56,926 nucleotides of DNA from Treponema sp. (GCA_017629095.1 JAGBXW010000022.1:1-56926), one strand, 5' to 3'; numbered from the stretch's first letter, positions 32,492 through 39,914 are shown. Notes: a model not told the origin generated them from the sequence alone. Numbers and translations: made by a program.

Positions 32492-32848
32492 ATGAACGAA
32501 GAGAAAATCCAAAAGCTGATGAAGTCGCTGAGAATCAGCCGAGAAGAAGCGATTCAGCTGATGGAAGATGATAAGGAAATTGACCGTGGTGCAAAGATGT
32601 TCGAGCTTGACCCCGAACTCGAAAAGGGTGCGAAAAAGGCAAGGCAGGCTGAGCGCAAGGCAAATTCCACTCCCACCAAGAGAGAACGCAAGCCCAAGCC
32701 GGAAAAGCAGGAAATCTGCTCTGCCATGATGAATGGTCTGCGTGAACTGGGTGTTGAGGATTTCACTATCAGTAACCCCGAACGAGAATTTACTTTCATC
32801 CACAACGGAACGAAGTACAAGGTCACTCTGGCCTGCCCTCGCTCCTAA
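32492..32848 (+). CDS. Cassette partner protein, copy 1
   Basis: 118 residues, AAGAGGTGAGG upstream. Paralogue of 36352 (IQ(K/R)(L/I)M(K/R)xL...EEA...D(K)xIDRG). UBA-like helical N-terminus, basic linker (KRERKPKPEKQ), small C-terminal domain. Always next to the winged-helix gene. Confidence 0.75.
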   Translation: MNEEKIQKLMKSLRISREEAIQLMEDDKEIDRGAKMFELDPELEKGAKKARQAERKANSTPTKRERKPKPEKQEICSAMMNGLRELGVEDFTISNPEREFTFIHNGTKYKVTLACPRS

Positions 32849-32954
32849 AGGCTCTTGAGGGGTCGAGCCTATCGACCCCATCCCAGAGGCCAGAACCGCA
32901 CTGGCTAGGGGCCCTCGCCGAAGTACAAGGTGAGAAGCAATCAAATGCGGAGAT
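32849..32954 (+). other. Structured 3' region
   Basis: GGGGTCGA/TCGACCCC and GGCCAG/CTGGC hairpins between stop and terminator; no gene. Confidence 0.45.
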
Positions 32955-32996
32955 AAGACCAAGCCCAAGGGGACGCCCTTGGGTCTTATTTTTTTG
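32955..32996 (+). terminator. Intrinsic terminator
   Basis: CCCAAGGG-GACG-CCCTTGGG inside AAGACC...TCTT, then T-tract of seven. Confidence 0.85.
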
Positions 32997-33017
32997 TACA
33001 AGTTGCACAATTTTCAG

Positions 33018-33044
33018 CCGCCCGCTGCTGGTCGCTGCGGGCGG
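33018..33044. repeat. GC-rich boundary hairpin 11
   Basis: CCGCCCGC/GCGGGCGG then AATTTTGA. Confidence 0.8.
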
Positions 33045-33089
33045 AATTTTGATTTATTTAACAGTTTCAACAATTTTCTACCTAAAACT

Positions 33090-33134
33090 TTTGTGCAAAT
33101 TGCTACTTGACAAATCCCGAATTTATGATATAAT
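33090..33134 (+). promoter_or_regulatory. Type G promoter
   Basis: Box TTTGTGCAAA 33090, TTGACA 33107, 16 bp, TATAAT 33129-33134. Confidence 0.85.
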
Positions 33135-33165
33135 ACAAGTACCTTAAATGAAAGGAAGAAAACCA

Positions 33166-33357
33166 ATGATTTACTACAAGAACCGTGAGCACTTCGGAAA
33201 TGATGAGTACCATCTCGTTTCCGCAGAGCAGATGGCAAAATACGCTGAGCGAGACAACTATGAGCAGGAAACTCCTTACTTCCATTTTGCGGAAGTTGTC
33301 CGACTGGACAAAATCGAGGATGGCAACTTCTACTTCTCCTTGAGAAGTTACAACTAA
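33166..33357 (+). CDS. Early hypothetical protein, 63 residues
   Basis: ATG 33166 after AAAGGAAGAAAACCA. MIYYKNREHFGNDEYHLVSA..., alpha/beta. Not recognised. Confidence 0.7.
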   Translation: MIYYKNREHFGNDEYHLVSAEQMAKYAERDNYEQETPYFHFAEVVRLDKIEDGNFYFSLRSYN

Positions 33358-33359
33358 AA

Positions 33360-33395
33360 TTGGGGGTTGACAAAACCCCCAATCCATGATACAAT
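33360..33395 (+). promoter_or_regulatory. Type H promoter
   Basis: TTGGGGGTT/AACCCCCAA; TTGACA 33367, TACAAT 33390-33395. Confidence 0.9.
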
Positions 33396-33426
33396 AAGTA
33401 CAACAAATGAGGAAGAGGGACACCTA

Positions 33427-33813
33427 ATGAAATTCTATTACTGTTATCATACTACCTATCACAATGGCACTCGCATCGGTTGCATCGTGGGAAAAAAGCT
33501 GACAGATGAAGAACCCAAGGCAGAAACCGTGCAAGTCACTTGGGACAATCTGAGTGAGATGTACCACCGCTTCGGCGTCTGGTGTAAATTTAACATCTGG
33601 AATTTCAAAAAGGGTCGAGTGGTGAGCTTTTTCACCGATTCTTTCTTCCCCAAGAAAGACGAAAGAGATGTTAAGGAATGGAAAACTTCCGACTTGGGCA
33701 TCGTTTTCAAAACCTCCTACCGAGAATTTTCTCCCTCCATCTCTGAGGTTCTCAAGTGGCACGATGCGGATGCGGCAATGGCTTATCTCCGTGAAAGAGG
33801 ATGGGAAAAATAA
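33427..33813 (+). CDS. Early hypothetical protein, 128 residues
   Basis: ATG 33427, GAGGAAGAGG upstream. Basic and aromatic (WCKFNIWNFKKGRVVSFF). Not recognised. Confidence 0.75.
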   Translation: MKFYYCYHTTYHNGTRIGCIVGKKLTDEEPKAETVQVTWDNLSEMYHRFGVWCKFNIWNFKKGRVVSFFTDSFFPKKDERDVKEWKTSDLGIVFKTSYREFSPSISEVLKWHDADAAMAYLRERGWEK

Positions 33814-33815
33814 AA

Positions 33816-33850
33816 TTGGGGGTTGACAAAACCCCAAGCCGTGATATAAT
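33816..33850 (+). promoter_or_regulatory. Type H promoter
   Basis: TTGGGG/CCCCAA; TTGACA 33823, 16 bp, TATAAT 33845-33850. Confidence 0.85.
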
Positions 33851-33876
33851 AACTTCAGAAACGAGGTGAGAAAACA

Positions 33877-34104
33877 ATGATGATTGATACTGAACATCCC
33901 TCTTGCGAGCATTGCGGAGTGGAGATTGAGGTCATGTCCCGAACGGTGGTAGATGCTCATAATAATGGCATTGTGGTGCTTGCCACTGGCCTCTGCTCTT
34001 GCCGTACCCAGTGGTATCAGTGGTATGAGCATTACGGCTACCACGGTCATATGTGTCTGGAAAAAACCAGAGGTTATTACACAACGCCTATTGACAAACC
34101 CTAA
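33877..34104 (+). CDS. Early Cys/His-rich protein, 75 residues
   Basis: CEHCGVE near the N-terminus and GLCSCR...HYGYHGHMC suggest a zinc site. Ends inside the next -35. Not recognised. Confidence 0.7.
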   Translation: MMIDTEHPSCEHCGVEIEVMSRTVVDAHNNGIVVLATGLCSCRTQWYQWYEHYGYHGHMCLEKTRGYYTTPIDKP

Positions 34105-34119
34105 AATCTGTGATACAAT
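34091..34119 (+). promoter_or_regulatory. Promoter inside gene end
   Basis: TTGACA 34091, 17 bp, TACAAT 34114-34119. Confidence 0.85.
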
Positions 34120-34150
34120 AAATACATCCAAAAGGAAAGGAACTGATACA

Positions 34151-34612
34151 ATGCCCAAAATGATTTGCTTCGACATGGACGGCACGATTGCCAACCTGTA
34201 CGGAGTTCCCAACTGGCTGATCCATCTTCGTAACTTTGACCCCTATCCCTACCGGCAGGCAAGCCCCATGTGGGATATGGAGGAGCTTGCGAGTGTCCTC
34301 CATCAGCTCCAAAGTTCTGGTATCGAAATCAGAATCGTTACTTGGCTGTCTAAGGACAGCACTCCCGACTATGACCGGGCGGTCAGACAGGCCAAGAGAG
34401 AGTGGCTGAGAGAGCAGGGCTTTCCCTTTGACCACTTCCACGGCGTTGCCTATGGTGCGACTAAGGCTGACAGCGTGCGCAAGTACCTGGGCGAGGGCGA
34501 AACTGCCATTCTGATTGACGACAACGCCAAGGTCAGACACGGATGGCATCTTGGCGATACCATCGACCCCACCACCTGCAACATCATCGAAGCTCTGCGC
34601 AAGTTGCTGTAA
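34151..34612 (+). CDS. HAD-superfamily phosphatase
   Basis: 153 residues. Motif I FDMDGTIANLY (nucleophile and acid Asp) at residue 7, motif II IVTWLS near 57, lysine in ATKADSVRKYL near 107, motif III ILIDDNAKVRHGW near 120. Length fits a compact C0-cap HAD such as 5'-nucleotidase-like or 3'-phosphatase enzymes. It may remodel nucleotides or RNA/DNA ends during takeover (inference). Confidence 0.8.
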   Translation: MPKMICFDMDGTIANLYGVPNWLIHLRNFDPYPYRQASPMWDMEELASVLHQLQSSGIEIRIVTWLSKDSTPDYDRAVRQAKREWLREQGFPFDHFHGVAYGATKADSVRKYLGEGETAILIDDNAKVRHGWHLGDTIDPTTCNIIEALRKLL

Positions 34613-34618
34613 AAATAT

Positions 34619-34668
34619 GGGGGAATGAAAAATTCCCCCTTGACAAATCCAAAAATCTGTGATATACT
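34619..34668 (+). promoter_or_regulatory. Promoter with hairpin against -35
   Basis: GGGGGAAT/ATTCCCCC hairpin abuts TTGACA 34640; 17 bp; TATACT 34663-34668. Confidence 0.8.
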
Positions 34669-34693
34669 ATTCTCAGAAAGGAAGTGAGATGAA

Positions 34694-34861
34694 ATGTTTA
34701 CTCTGCTGTTCGTGCTGACTGTTAGTTTCCTGTTTACCGCAGGTCTGGTCTGGGTTGCCTGTTGGGCACTGGCTCTGGTCGGCGTAGTTGTGGTTTGGAG
34801 CTGGAAGCTGGCTTTTGTGGTTTGGATTCTGGCGATGGTTGCCAGGGCACTGTTCGGGTAA
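34694..34861 (+). CDS. Early membrane protein, 55 residues
   Basis: MFTLLFVLTVSFLFTAGLVW..., wholly hydrophobic, two membrane helices with a Trp-rich turn. ATG 34694 after GGAAGTGAGATGA. Confidence 0.75.
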   Translation: MFTLLFVLTVSFLFTAGLVWVACWALALVGVVVVWSWKLAFVVWILAMVARALFG

Positions 34862-34866
34862 CTGAA

Positions 34867-34927
34867 AAGGGGTTGGGAGAAAAAATCCTTCCAACCCCTT
34901 GACAAATCCAAAAATCTGTGATACAAT
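34867..34927 (+). promoter_or_regulatory. Promoter with hairpin against -35
   Basis: AAGGGGTTGG/CCAACCCCTT hairpin whose 3' arm enters TTGACA 34899; TACAAT 34922-34927, spacer 17. Confidence 0.8.
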
Positions 34928-34954
34928 TTAATCATCAAGAGGAGGTGAAAGAAA

Positions 34955-35179
34955 ATGAAGATTGTTGATAACACCAATAAAACCGCTCCCTTTTGCACCC
35001 TGGATGAGGGCGATGTTTTTCGAGATGCAGATGGTGTTCTGCTGATGAAAATGGGTCACATCGACTCGACTGATGGGGTGCTTTACAACTGTGTGGCTCT
35101 GTTCGATGGTGTCCCCCTTAGTGTTGATGCCAATGAGAGAGTAATCAAGATTGAGAGAGCAGTCCTGACTTTGGAGTAA
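34955..35179 (+). CDS. Early hypothetical protein, 74 residues
   Basis: After GAGGAGGTGAAAGAAA. Beta-rich (CTLDEGDVFRDADGVLLMKM), resembles small SH3/OB-like barrels. Followed 15 nt later by 35195. Confidence 0.75.
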   Translation: MKIVDNTNKTAPFCTLDEGDVFRDADGVLLMKMGHIDSTDGVLYNCVALFDGVPLSVDANERVIKIERAVLTLE

Positions 35180-35194
35180 GAGAGGTGATACCAA

Positions 35195-35353
35195 ATGGCA
35201 AAGTTTATTCTGCGCAACCGTGAAACTGACGAACTGATTCCTGTGAATCTGACCCCCGAACAGGAACGCCTGTTGGCTCTCCTGGAGAGCAATAACCTGG
35301 ACTTGTCCGGTTTTGATGCCACAGAAATTACCGGCGACTTTCAGGAGGTCTAA
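35195..35353 (+). CDS. Early 52-residue protein
   Basis: MAKFILRNRETDELIPVNLT..., ATG after AGAGGTGATACCAA. Acidic helix at C-terminus. Not recognised. Confidence 0.7.
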   Translation: MAKFILRNRETDELIPVNLTPEQERLLALLESNNLDLSGFDATEITGDFQEV

Positions 35354-35354
35354 A

Positions 35355-35386
35355 AAGAGAGAGGAGAAATCCTCTCTCTTTTTTAT
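35355..35386 (+). terminator. Intrinsic terminator
   Basis: AGAGAGAGGA/TCCTCTCTCT with GAA loop, then TTTTTATT. Confidence 0.85.
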
Positions 35387-35405
35387 TTTATTTTACATTT
35401 TTTGG

Positions 35406-35432
35406 CCGGTCGCCTGCGGCTCAGGCGACCGG
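35406..35432. repeat. GC-rich boundary hairpin 12
   Basis: CCGGTCGCCTG/CAGGCGACCGG, loop CGGCT, then AATTTAG. Confidence 0.85.
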
Positions 35433-35476
35433 AATTTAGATTATTTGTACACTTTACACAATTTTAAATCCAATTC

Positions 35477-35523
35477 TTTGTGCAATTTGCCATCTTGCAT
35501 TTTCCCACAATCCATGATAAGAT
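35477..35523 (+). promoter_or_regulatory. Type G promoter, weak -35
   Basis: Box TTTGTGCAAT 35477, TTGCAT 35495, 17 bp, TAAGAT 35518-35523. Confidence 0.65.
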
Positions 35524-35529
35524 GTTTGT

Positions 35530-35664
35530 GTCAGGAGGGGAAGCGCACGACTTCCACCCCAATCGGAACTTTGGTTCGGTGGGGTATGAACTGGTCCGTC
35601 CCCGTTATCGATAAAACATAGGAGAGTAAAAAAAAGCCGGGGTCTCCGAGAAAAACCTCTTGAC
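35530..35664 (+). ncRNA. Small RNA in third chain
   Basis: GTCAGGAGG pairs with CCTCTTGAC (35656), one G-T pair; 3' arm is the next -35. Inner CCGAAC/GTTCGG-type hairpin. Confidence 0.5.
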
Positions 35665-35688
35665 AAATACCTTTGTCTGTGGTATAAT
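35660..35688 (+). promoter_or_regulatory. Promoter overlapping RNA closing stem
   Basis: TTGACA 35660, 17 bp, TATAAT 35683-35688. Confidence 0.85.
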
Positions 35689-35695
35689 ACAGACA

Positions 35696-35843
35696 CAAGG
35701 GGTGAGGAAAACCAAGGTCGCTTGTGAGTTAATAGGGTGTGAATGTAGGGCTTACTGCTCCTCCTTTTCCCTATGCTAGCTAAACCGAAAAGGCTCATTC
35801 TATCAAACCAAGCGAAGCGAAAATAATTTTCCAAAACCCCTTG
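35696..35843 (+). ncRNA. Small RNA, CAAGGGG/CCCCTTG closed
   Basis: 7-bp closing stem; the 3' arm enters the -35 at 35841. No coding frame. Confidence 0.5.
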
Positions 35844-35869
35844 ACAACTGAATAAAGTTATGATATAAT
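35841..35869 (+). promoter_or_regulatory. Promoter overlapping RNA closing stem
   Basis: TTGACA 35841, 17 bp, TATAAT 35864-35869; drives 35923. Confidence 0.85.
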
Positions 35870-35922
35870 CTAATCACAATCAAGGACAAACTAAGTCCTA
35901 AAGAATGAAAGGAATTGATACT

Positions 35923-36300
35923 ATGGCTACTACTACCACTACCACCAAGAAGATGACCAAGCGTGAGATGTTCGAGCAGATTAAGGGCAAGTACCCTCTG
36001 ACCGCCGAGGAGGTCGCTTTCATCGACCACGAAATCGAACTGCTGACCAAGAAGAACTCCGCTGACAAGAAGCCCACCGCCAAGCAGGAAGCCAACGCAA
36101 CCATCAAGTCTGCCATCCAGACCGTGATGGAAGCCCACCCCAATCAGCTGTTCACCGTGTCCGAGCTGATGAAGAAGGTTCCCAACCTGCCTGAGGACAT
36201 GTCCAATCAGCGCATGTCCGCTCTGATTCGCCAGATGGTCGAAGCTGGTCTGGTCAAGCGCACTGAGGTTCAGCGCAAGGCTTACTTCTCTCTGGCTTAA
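35923..36300 (+). CDS. Winged-helix-like protein, cassette copy 2
   Basis: 125 residues, Thr-rich start. Paralogue of 31988; winged-helix-like TVSELMKKVPNL...NQRMSALIRQMVEAG...RKAYFSL. ATG 35923 after GAAAGGAATTGATACT. Confidence 0.75.
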   Translation: MATTTTTTKKMTKREMFEQIKGKYPLTAEEVAFIDHEIELLTKKNSADKKPTAKQEANATIKSAIQTVMEAHPNQLFTVSELMKKVPNLPEDMSNQRMSALIRQMVEAGLVKRTEVQRKAYFSLA

Positions 36301-36351
36301 GTGATTGGGGGGCAACCCCCTTCCACTTAATTCTCCGAGGAGGTTAACCTA

Positions 36352-36720
36352 ATGACTGAACCGCAAATTCAGCGCATCATGCGAAGGCTTAAATGCTCCC
36401 AAGAGGAAGCAATGGAAATCCTTCTGACAGACAAAGCAATTGACCGAGGTGAGCGCATGGAGTTTGACCTGTCTCCAGAAGCAGAAAAACAGGCGAAAAA
36501 GTTCGCAAATACTGGCACAAGGCAGACAAATGGGCAGAAAACCGAGCGGAAACGCAAGGAAAACCCCACAAAAGCCACAGTAATTGCGGAATTGGCTCAG
36601 TTTTTGACGGAAAATGGGCATGAAATGGTCGAAATCACCAATAAAGAGCGTCAAATCGCCTTCAAAATTGGTGAAAATGCCTATGAACTGACCCTTGTGC
36701 AGAAAAGAAAGCCAAAATAA
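36352..36720 (+). CDS. Cassette partner protein, copy 2
   Basis: 122 residues after GAGGAGG. Paralogue of 32492; helical UBA-like start (IQRIMRRLKCSQEEAMEIL), basic linker, C-terminal domain. No separate promoter here, unlike copy 1. Confidence 0.75.
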   Translation: MTEPQIQRIMRRLKCSQEEAMEILLTDKAIDRGERMEFDLSPEAEKQAKKFANTGTRQTNGQKTERKRKENPTKATVIAELAQFLTENGHEMVEITNKERQIAFKIGENAYELTLVQKRKPK

Positions 36721-36725
36721 GGTGA

Positions 36726-36753
36726 AAGTGGGGAGAAATCCCCACTTTTTTTC
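36726..36753 (+). terminator. Intrinsic terminator
   Basis: AAGTGGGGA-GAAA-TCCCCACTT, T-tract. Confidence 0.9.
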
Positions 36754-36784
36754 TGTTTTGAATCAAAATTTGTATAAAAATCAG

Positions 36785-36812
36785 CTGGTCGCTCACAGCT
36801 GTGAGCGACCAG
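36785..36812. repeat. GC-rich boundary hairpin 13 (28-bp palindrome)
   Basis: CTGGTCGCTCACAG followed directly by its complement, then AATTTGA. Confidence 0.9.
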
Positions 36813-36856
36813 AATTTGATAAAATGTACAGTTTTAACAAATTTTTAAGCAAATTC

Positions 36857-36902
36857 TTTGTGCAATATTACTACTTGCATTTTCCCGGAAATGTGGTATA
36901 AT
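36857..36902 (+). promoter_or_regulatory. Type G promoter, weak -35
   Basis: Box TTTGTGCAAT 36857, TTGCAT 36875, 16 bp, TATAAT 36897-36902; drives the tRNA-like RNA. Confidence 0.75.
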
Positions 36903-36912
36903 ACTCTTGTCC

Positions 36913-36988
36913 GATGGGCGAGCAGGTTAGAGTATTCCCCAAGCGTGGGGAGAAGTTAAAGTGGGGGTTCAAATCCCCCACCGCCCTC
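36913..36988 (+). ncRNA. tRNA-like RNA lacking half the D-stem
   Basis: 76 nt. Perfect T-arm GGGGG-TTCAAAT-CCCCC, acceptor GGGCG/CGCCC (5 of 7 pairs), D-loop AGCAGGTTAGAG without the GCTC that should pair with GAG, and a TCCCC/GGGGA arm with a 6-nt loop. Looks like a tRNA relic or mimic with its own promoter. Confidence 0.5.
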
Positions 36989-37009
36989 AAAAAAAATAAA
37001 AAAAAAGTG

Positions 37010-37038
37010 TTGACAAACTGAAAAGTTTGTGATACAAT
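37010..37038 (+). promoter_or_regulatory. Plain promoter
   Basis: TTGACA 37010, 17 bp, TACAAT 37033-37038; drives 37103. Confidence 0.85.
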
Positions 37039-37102
37039 AAATACACGGTTGAGGAAGCGATGGCAAGCCTAACCGAATACAATGAAATGAGGAATTGAAA
37101 TT

Positions 37103-37972
37103 ATGAATCGTTATGACAAGAGAAGAAAGTATTACCTGGTTCTGGATTGCGAAACCGCAACCCTGCCCTACGCAATCAACTACACCGGCGAACAGCGCAA
37201 GAGTATCGCCATCGCCAAGCCCCTTATCTATGACCTGGGCTGGAAGGTGGTCGATACTAAGGGTAACACCTATGCCAGAAAGAACTTCCTTATCAGCGAA
37301 ATCTTCTCCGTTCCGGCGGTTTTCGATACTGCGTACTACGCAGACAAGCGACCCCTCTATCTGGAAAAGCTCGACAAGGGCGAAATCATGCTGACCGACT
37401 GGCGTACCGCCGTCCGGGAGCTGATTGAGGACATGGATGCCTGTGTGGCGGTGGGTGCCTACAACTCCATGTTCGACTTCAAAAAGGCTCTGCCTTTTAC
37501 TGAGCTGTATATCAATCAGCTCTACTCCCCCGACTTCCACAAGTGGCTCGACTTCCAGAACAGCCGTTGTGAAGCCATCGCAACTGGCCGCAAGTATGAC
37601 AACCCCTACGGCTTTGACGAAACCATCTTCCGGTTCCGGGGCAAGGAATATCCCCTGTTTGACCTGTGGGGCCTGTCCTGCCGTCACATTCTGAACTGTG
37701 ACGAGTACAAGCAGATGTGTCTGGATAACGAGTGGGAAACCCCCTCCGGCAAGTATTTTAAGACCTCTGCGGAAACCGCTTTCCGGTTCTTCTCCCAGGA
37801 GCTGAACTTCATCGAAGCCCACACCGCCATCGATGATGCCGACATTGAAACGGTGCTGTTTGCGGAAATCGCCAAGCGCACCAAGCGCAAGTTTGAAATG
37901 GGTATCATCTACTTCCCCTTCCGGGAACTGGGTACTGTGGAACGGTTTAAGGAAGCCCACGGTATTTGGTAA
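37103..37972 (+). CDS. DnaQ-like DEDD 3'-5' exonuclease
   Basis: 289 residues after GAGGAATTGAAATT. Exo I LVLDCETA at residue 12 (Asp, Glu), Exo II region VAVGAYNSMFDFK near 120 (Asp), Exo III HTAIDDADIET near 252 (His, Asp): RNase H-fold exonuclease. Metal-dependent removal of 3' nucleotides; host nucleic-acid degradation or RNA processing is possible. Single-gene unit. Confidence 0.8.
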   Translation: MNRYDKRRKYYLVLDCETATLPYAINYTGEQRKSIAIAKPLIYDLGWKVVDTKGNTYARKNFLISEIFSVPAVFDTAYYADKRPLYLEKLDKGEIMLTDWRTAVRELIEDMDACVAVGAYNSMFDFKKALPFTELYINQLYSPDFHKWLDFQNSRCEAIATGRKYDNPYGFDETIFRFRGKEYPLFDLWGLSCRHILNCDEYKQMCLDNEWETPSGKYFKTSAETAFRFFSQELNFIEAHTAIDDADIETVLFAEIAKRTKRKFEMGIIYFPFRELGTVERFKEAHGIW

Positions 37973-37976
37973 TTAG

Positions 37977-38012
37977 AAAAAAGTGTCCTCCTCTGGGGGA
38001 CACTTTTTTTTT
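37977..38012 (+). terminator. Intrinsic terminator
   Basis: AAAAGTGTCC/GGACACTTTT then T-tract. Confidence 0.85.
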
Positions 38013-38035
38013 GTGCATTTTGCATAAAATTTCAG

Positions 38036-38062
38036 CCGGGCGTCCACTGGCGTGACGCCCGG
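38036..38062. repeat. GC-rich boundary hairpin 14
   Basis: CCGGGCGTC/GACGCCCGG then AATTTAG. Confidence 0.8.
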
Positions 38063-38106
38063 AATTTAGAAAAATAACCAATCTACACAAATTTTTAATC
38101 GGGTTT

Positions 38107-38153
38107 TTTGTGCAAAATGACAACTTGACTTTTCCCAAAAGTTAATGTATAAT
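38107..38153 (+). promoter_or_regulatory. Type G promoter
   Basis: Box TTTGTGCAAA 38107, TTGACT 38125, 17 bp, TATAAT 38148-38153. Confidence 0.85.
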
Positions 38154-38178
38154 ACAATCACAAAGTGAGGTGAGCGCA

Positions 38179-38409
38179 TTGGATGTTGCAAATCTGAGCA
38201 GACGAGAAAAGCTCAAAATGATGATTGCGGTCTGCGCTTTGGCAAACGCACATGGCGAAGATAACAATACTTACAGCTTCTGGTATCGTCATTGCCATGA
38301 GTATGACGAAAATGGAGAGTGCGTTTATGAGCCTACGCAGGCTGAACTCCAAGAAGTGTTCAAAGAAGTCTTCGGAGTTGATTTTCATGAAGTATACAAT
38401 TTGATGTGA
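38179..38409 (+). CDS. Early hypothetical protein, 76 residues
   Basis: TTG 38179 chosen (GAGGTGA 6 nt upstream); GTG 38170 overlaps the ribosome site. Helical, acidic end (LQEVFKEVFGVDFHEV). Not recognised. Confidence 0.65.
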   Translation: MDVANLSRREKLKMMIAVCALANAHGEDNNTYSFWYRHCHEYDENGECVYEPTQAELQEVFKEVFGVDFHEVYNLM

Positions 38410-38419
38410 GGTGCTAAAT

Positions 38420-38719
38420 ATGTTAGAAAAACTGGATAAGCTGATGGACAACCAATTTGCAAATAATGGTTGGGGGTATCGTGCCCATGCCACTATCATG
38501 AAAGTGGACGAGGAAACTGGCGAACAGTATGAGGACTGTGGTGTGGCCGCCGAGGTAGCCATCGCAGACCTGTTCCACGCCAATGGTTACACTGATGAAA
38601 ATTTCAGTGTTGTTCAGAACACTTGGTCTACTTCCCCTGCCACTGACGAGGGCTTTGTTTCCGTGGCCTGGTGTGAGGACGGCAAGCTCCACCATGAGGT
38701 CTACGAGCTGTACAACTAA
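38420..38719 (+). CDS. Early hypothetical protein, 99 residues
   Basis: ATG after GTGAGGTGCTAAAT. Acidic alpha/beta (VAWCEDGKLHHEVYEL). Resembles the SVSICWIETGHLHHIVL segment of 43537, so the two may be distant relatives. Confidence 0.7.
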   Translation: MLEKLDKLMDNQFANNGWGYRAHATIMKVDEETGEQYEDCGVAAEVAIADLFHANGYTDENFSVVQNTWSTSPATDEGFVSVAWCEDGKLHHEVYELYN

Positions 38720-38726
38720 AAAATAA

Positions 38727-38767
38727 ATGGATTTCCCCTTGACAAAAGGGGAAATCCATGATATAAT
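38727..38767 (+). promoter_or_regulatory. Type H promoter, inverted-composition stem
   Basis: 14-bp perfect stem ATGGATTTCCCCTT/AAGGGGAAATCCAT with loop GACAA; TTGACA 38739, TATAAT 38762-38767, spacer 17. Arms are C then G, opposite to all other copies. Confidence 0.95.
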
Positions 38768-38795
38768 GGAAGCAAGTTAAGGGGAGGTTTGAAAC

Positions 38796-38948
38796 ATGAA
38801 AAAATTTTTGATTACTGGTTGTGTTAAATGCGGACACAAGGTTTTCAGTTTGGAAAAGCGTATTACTGCGGCAACTGCTGTTGATGCTGTCCAGATTTTC
38901 AAAGCAAACTTCCCTAACGCAAAAATGATTCGTTCCAAAGTTTTATAA
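38796..38948 (+). CDS. Early basic 50-residue protein
   Basis: MKKFLITGCVKCGHKVFSLE..., one CVKC pair, basic. AGGGGAGG upstream. Not recognised. Confidence 0.7.
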   Translation: MKKFLITGCVKCGHKVFSLEKRITAATAVDAVQIFKANFPNAKMIRSKVL

Positions 38949-38956
38949 AAAACCTC

Positions 38957-38985
38957 TTGACAAAACAAAGTATCTGTGCTATAAT
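38957..38985 (+). promoter_or_regulatory. Plain promoter
   Basis: TTGACA 38957, 17 bp, TATAAT 38980-38985; drives 39019. Confidence 0.85.
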
Positions 38986-39018
38986 ACTGATACAATAAAT
39001 CGAAAGGAAATGATACCT

Positions 39019-39423
39019 ATGTTTGATTTTGAAGGAATGAATGTTGATTCCAGAGTGAATCATGCCTACTGCGATACGAGTATGGAGGATGACCTGAAGC
39101 GACTTCTGCTGTTCCGCAAGGTGGTCAAGGTGGAAACCATCGATAACCAGACCGCCCACATCACCCTGGACAATGGTGTTATCCTCCATGCCCGTGGCAA
39201 TGAGGGTTGCGGTGGATGTGAGAATGGCTGGTATTACCTGAACGAGCTGAATGCCTGCGACAATGCCATCACTGATGTGCAGGTGCAGGTTAATGATGCT
39301 GAAACCGAGTTCTCCATCTTCGTGTTCGCTGACAACACCAAGGTCAGTCTGGTGTCCTACACCGGTGACGATAATGGCTGGTATGGCACTGGCTTCTACC
39401 TGACCGCCTACCTGCCCCAGTAA
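39019..39423 (+). CDS. Early acidic protein, 134 residues
   Basis: ATG 39019 after GAAAGGAAATGATACCT. Beta-rich, acidic (GNEGCGGCENGWYYLNEL). A GGGGAGTAAT/ATTACTCCCC hairpin without T-tract follows. Not recognised. Confidence 0.7.
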   Translation: MFDFEGMNVDSRVNHAYCDTSMEDDLKRLLLFRKVVKVETIDNQTAHITLDNGVILHARGNEGCGGCENGWYYLNELNACDNAITDVQVQVNDAETEFSIFVFADNTKVSLVSYTGDDNGWYGTGFYLTAYLPQ

Positions 39424-39475
39424 TTTTTGTATTGGGGAGTAATATTACTCCCCTCAAAAAAAATAAAACTAGGTA

Positions 39476-39504
39476 TTGACAAGCTCAGTTTCGTATGATA
39501 TAAT
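39476..39504 (+). promoter_or_regulatory. Plain promoter
   Basis: TTGACA 39476, 17 bp, TATAAT 39499-39504; flanks AAACT/AGTTT give partial pairing. Confidence 0.85.
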
Positions 39505-39537
39505 GTTGGTACAACAAACGGAAAGGAAATGATTTAT

Positions 39538-39906
39538 ATGATGAATTTCGGTTACAAGGAAATCACTCGCCTGCATGAGATGCTGATTAACGCAGGTATT
39601 CCCCATGAATACAATCCTCTCTTTGGCGGTTATCATGTTGTCTATTCTCAGGATGGTCAGCGAGTATGTTCTGCGATTGAACATGACTATTCCTATGGTC
39701 ATGAGTTCGACACCATCGAAATTATGGGTCTGCTGACTGCTGAGGAAGCGGAGTATGATGATGTTGTGGGAGGTCTCTCTGCCGAAGATGTGTTCAATCG
39801 CATCCAGACCCACCACAATGAGCATGAAGAAAAGGGCTGGGCTTCTGGCTTTGCTCTCGGAGCAGGGGACGAAGTCTGGTCGTGCTCCATGCCCATTTGG
39901 GATTAA
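39538..39906 (+). CDS. Early hypothetical protein, 122 residues
   Basis: ATGATG after GAAAGGAAATGATTTAT. Acidic with GGYHVVYSQDGQRVCSAIEH; beta-rich. Not recognised. Confidence 0.75.
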   Translation: MMNFGYKEITRLHEMLINAGIPHEYNPLFGGYHVVYSQDGQRVCSAIEHDYSYGHEFDTIEIMGLLTAEEAEYDDVVGGLSAEDVFNRIQTHHNEHEEKGWASGFALGAGDEVWSCSMPIWD

Positions 39907-39914
39907 AATTAAAA

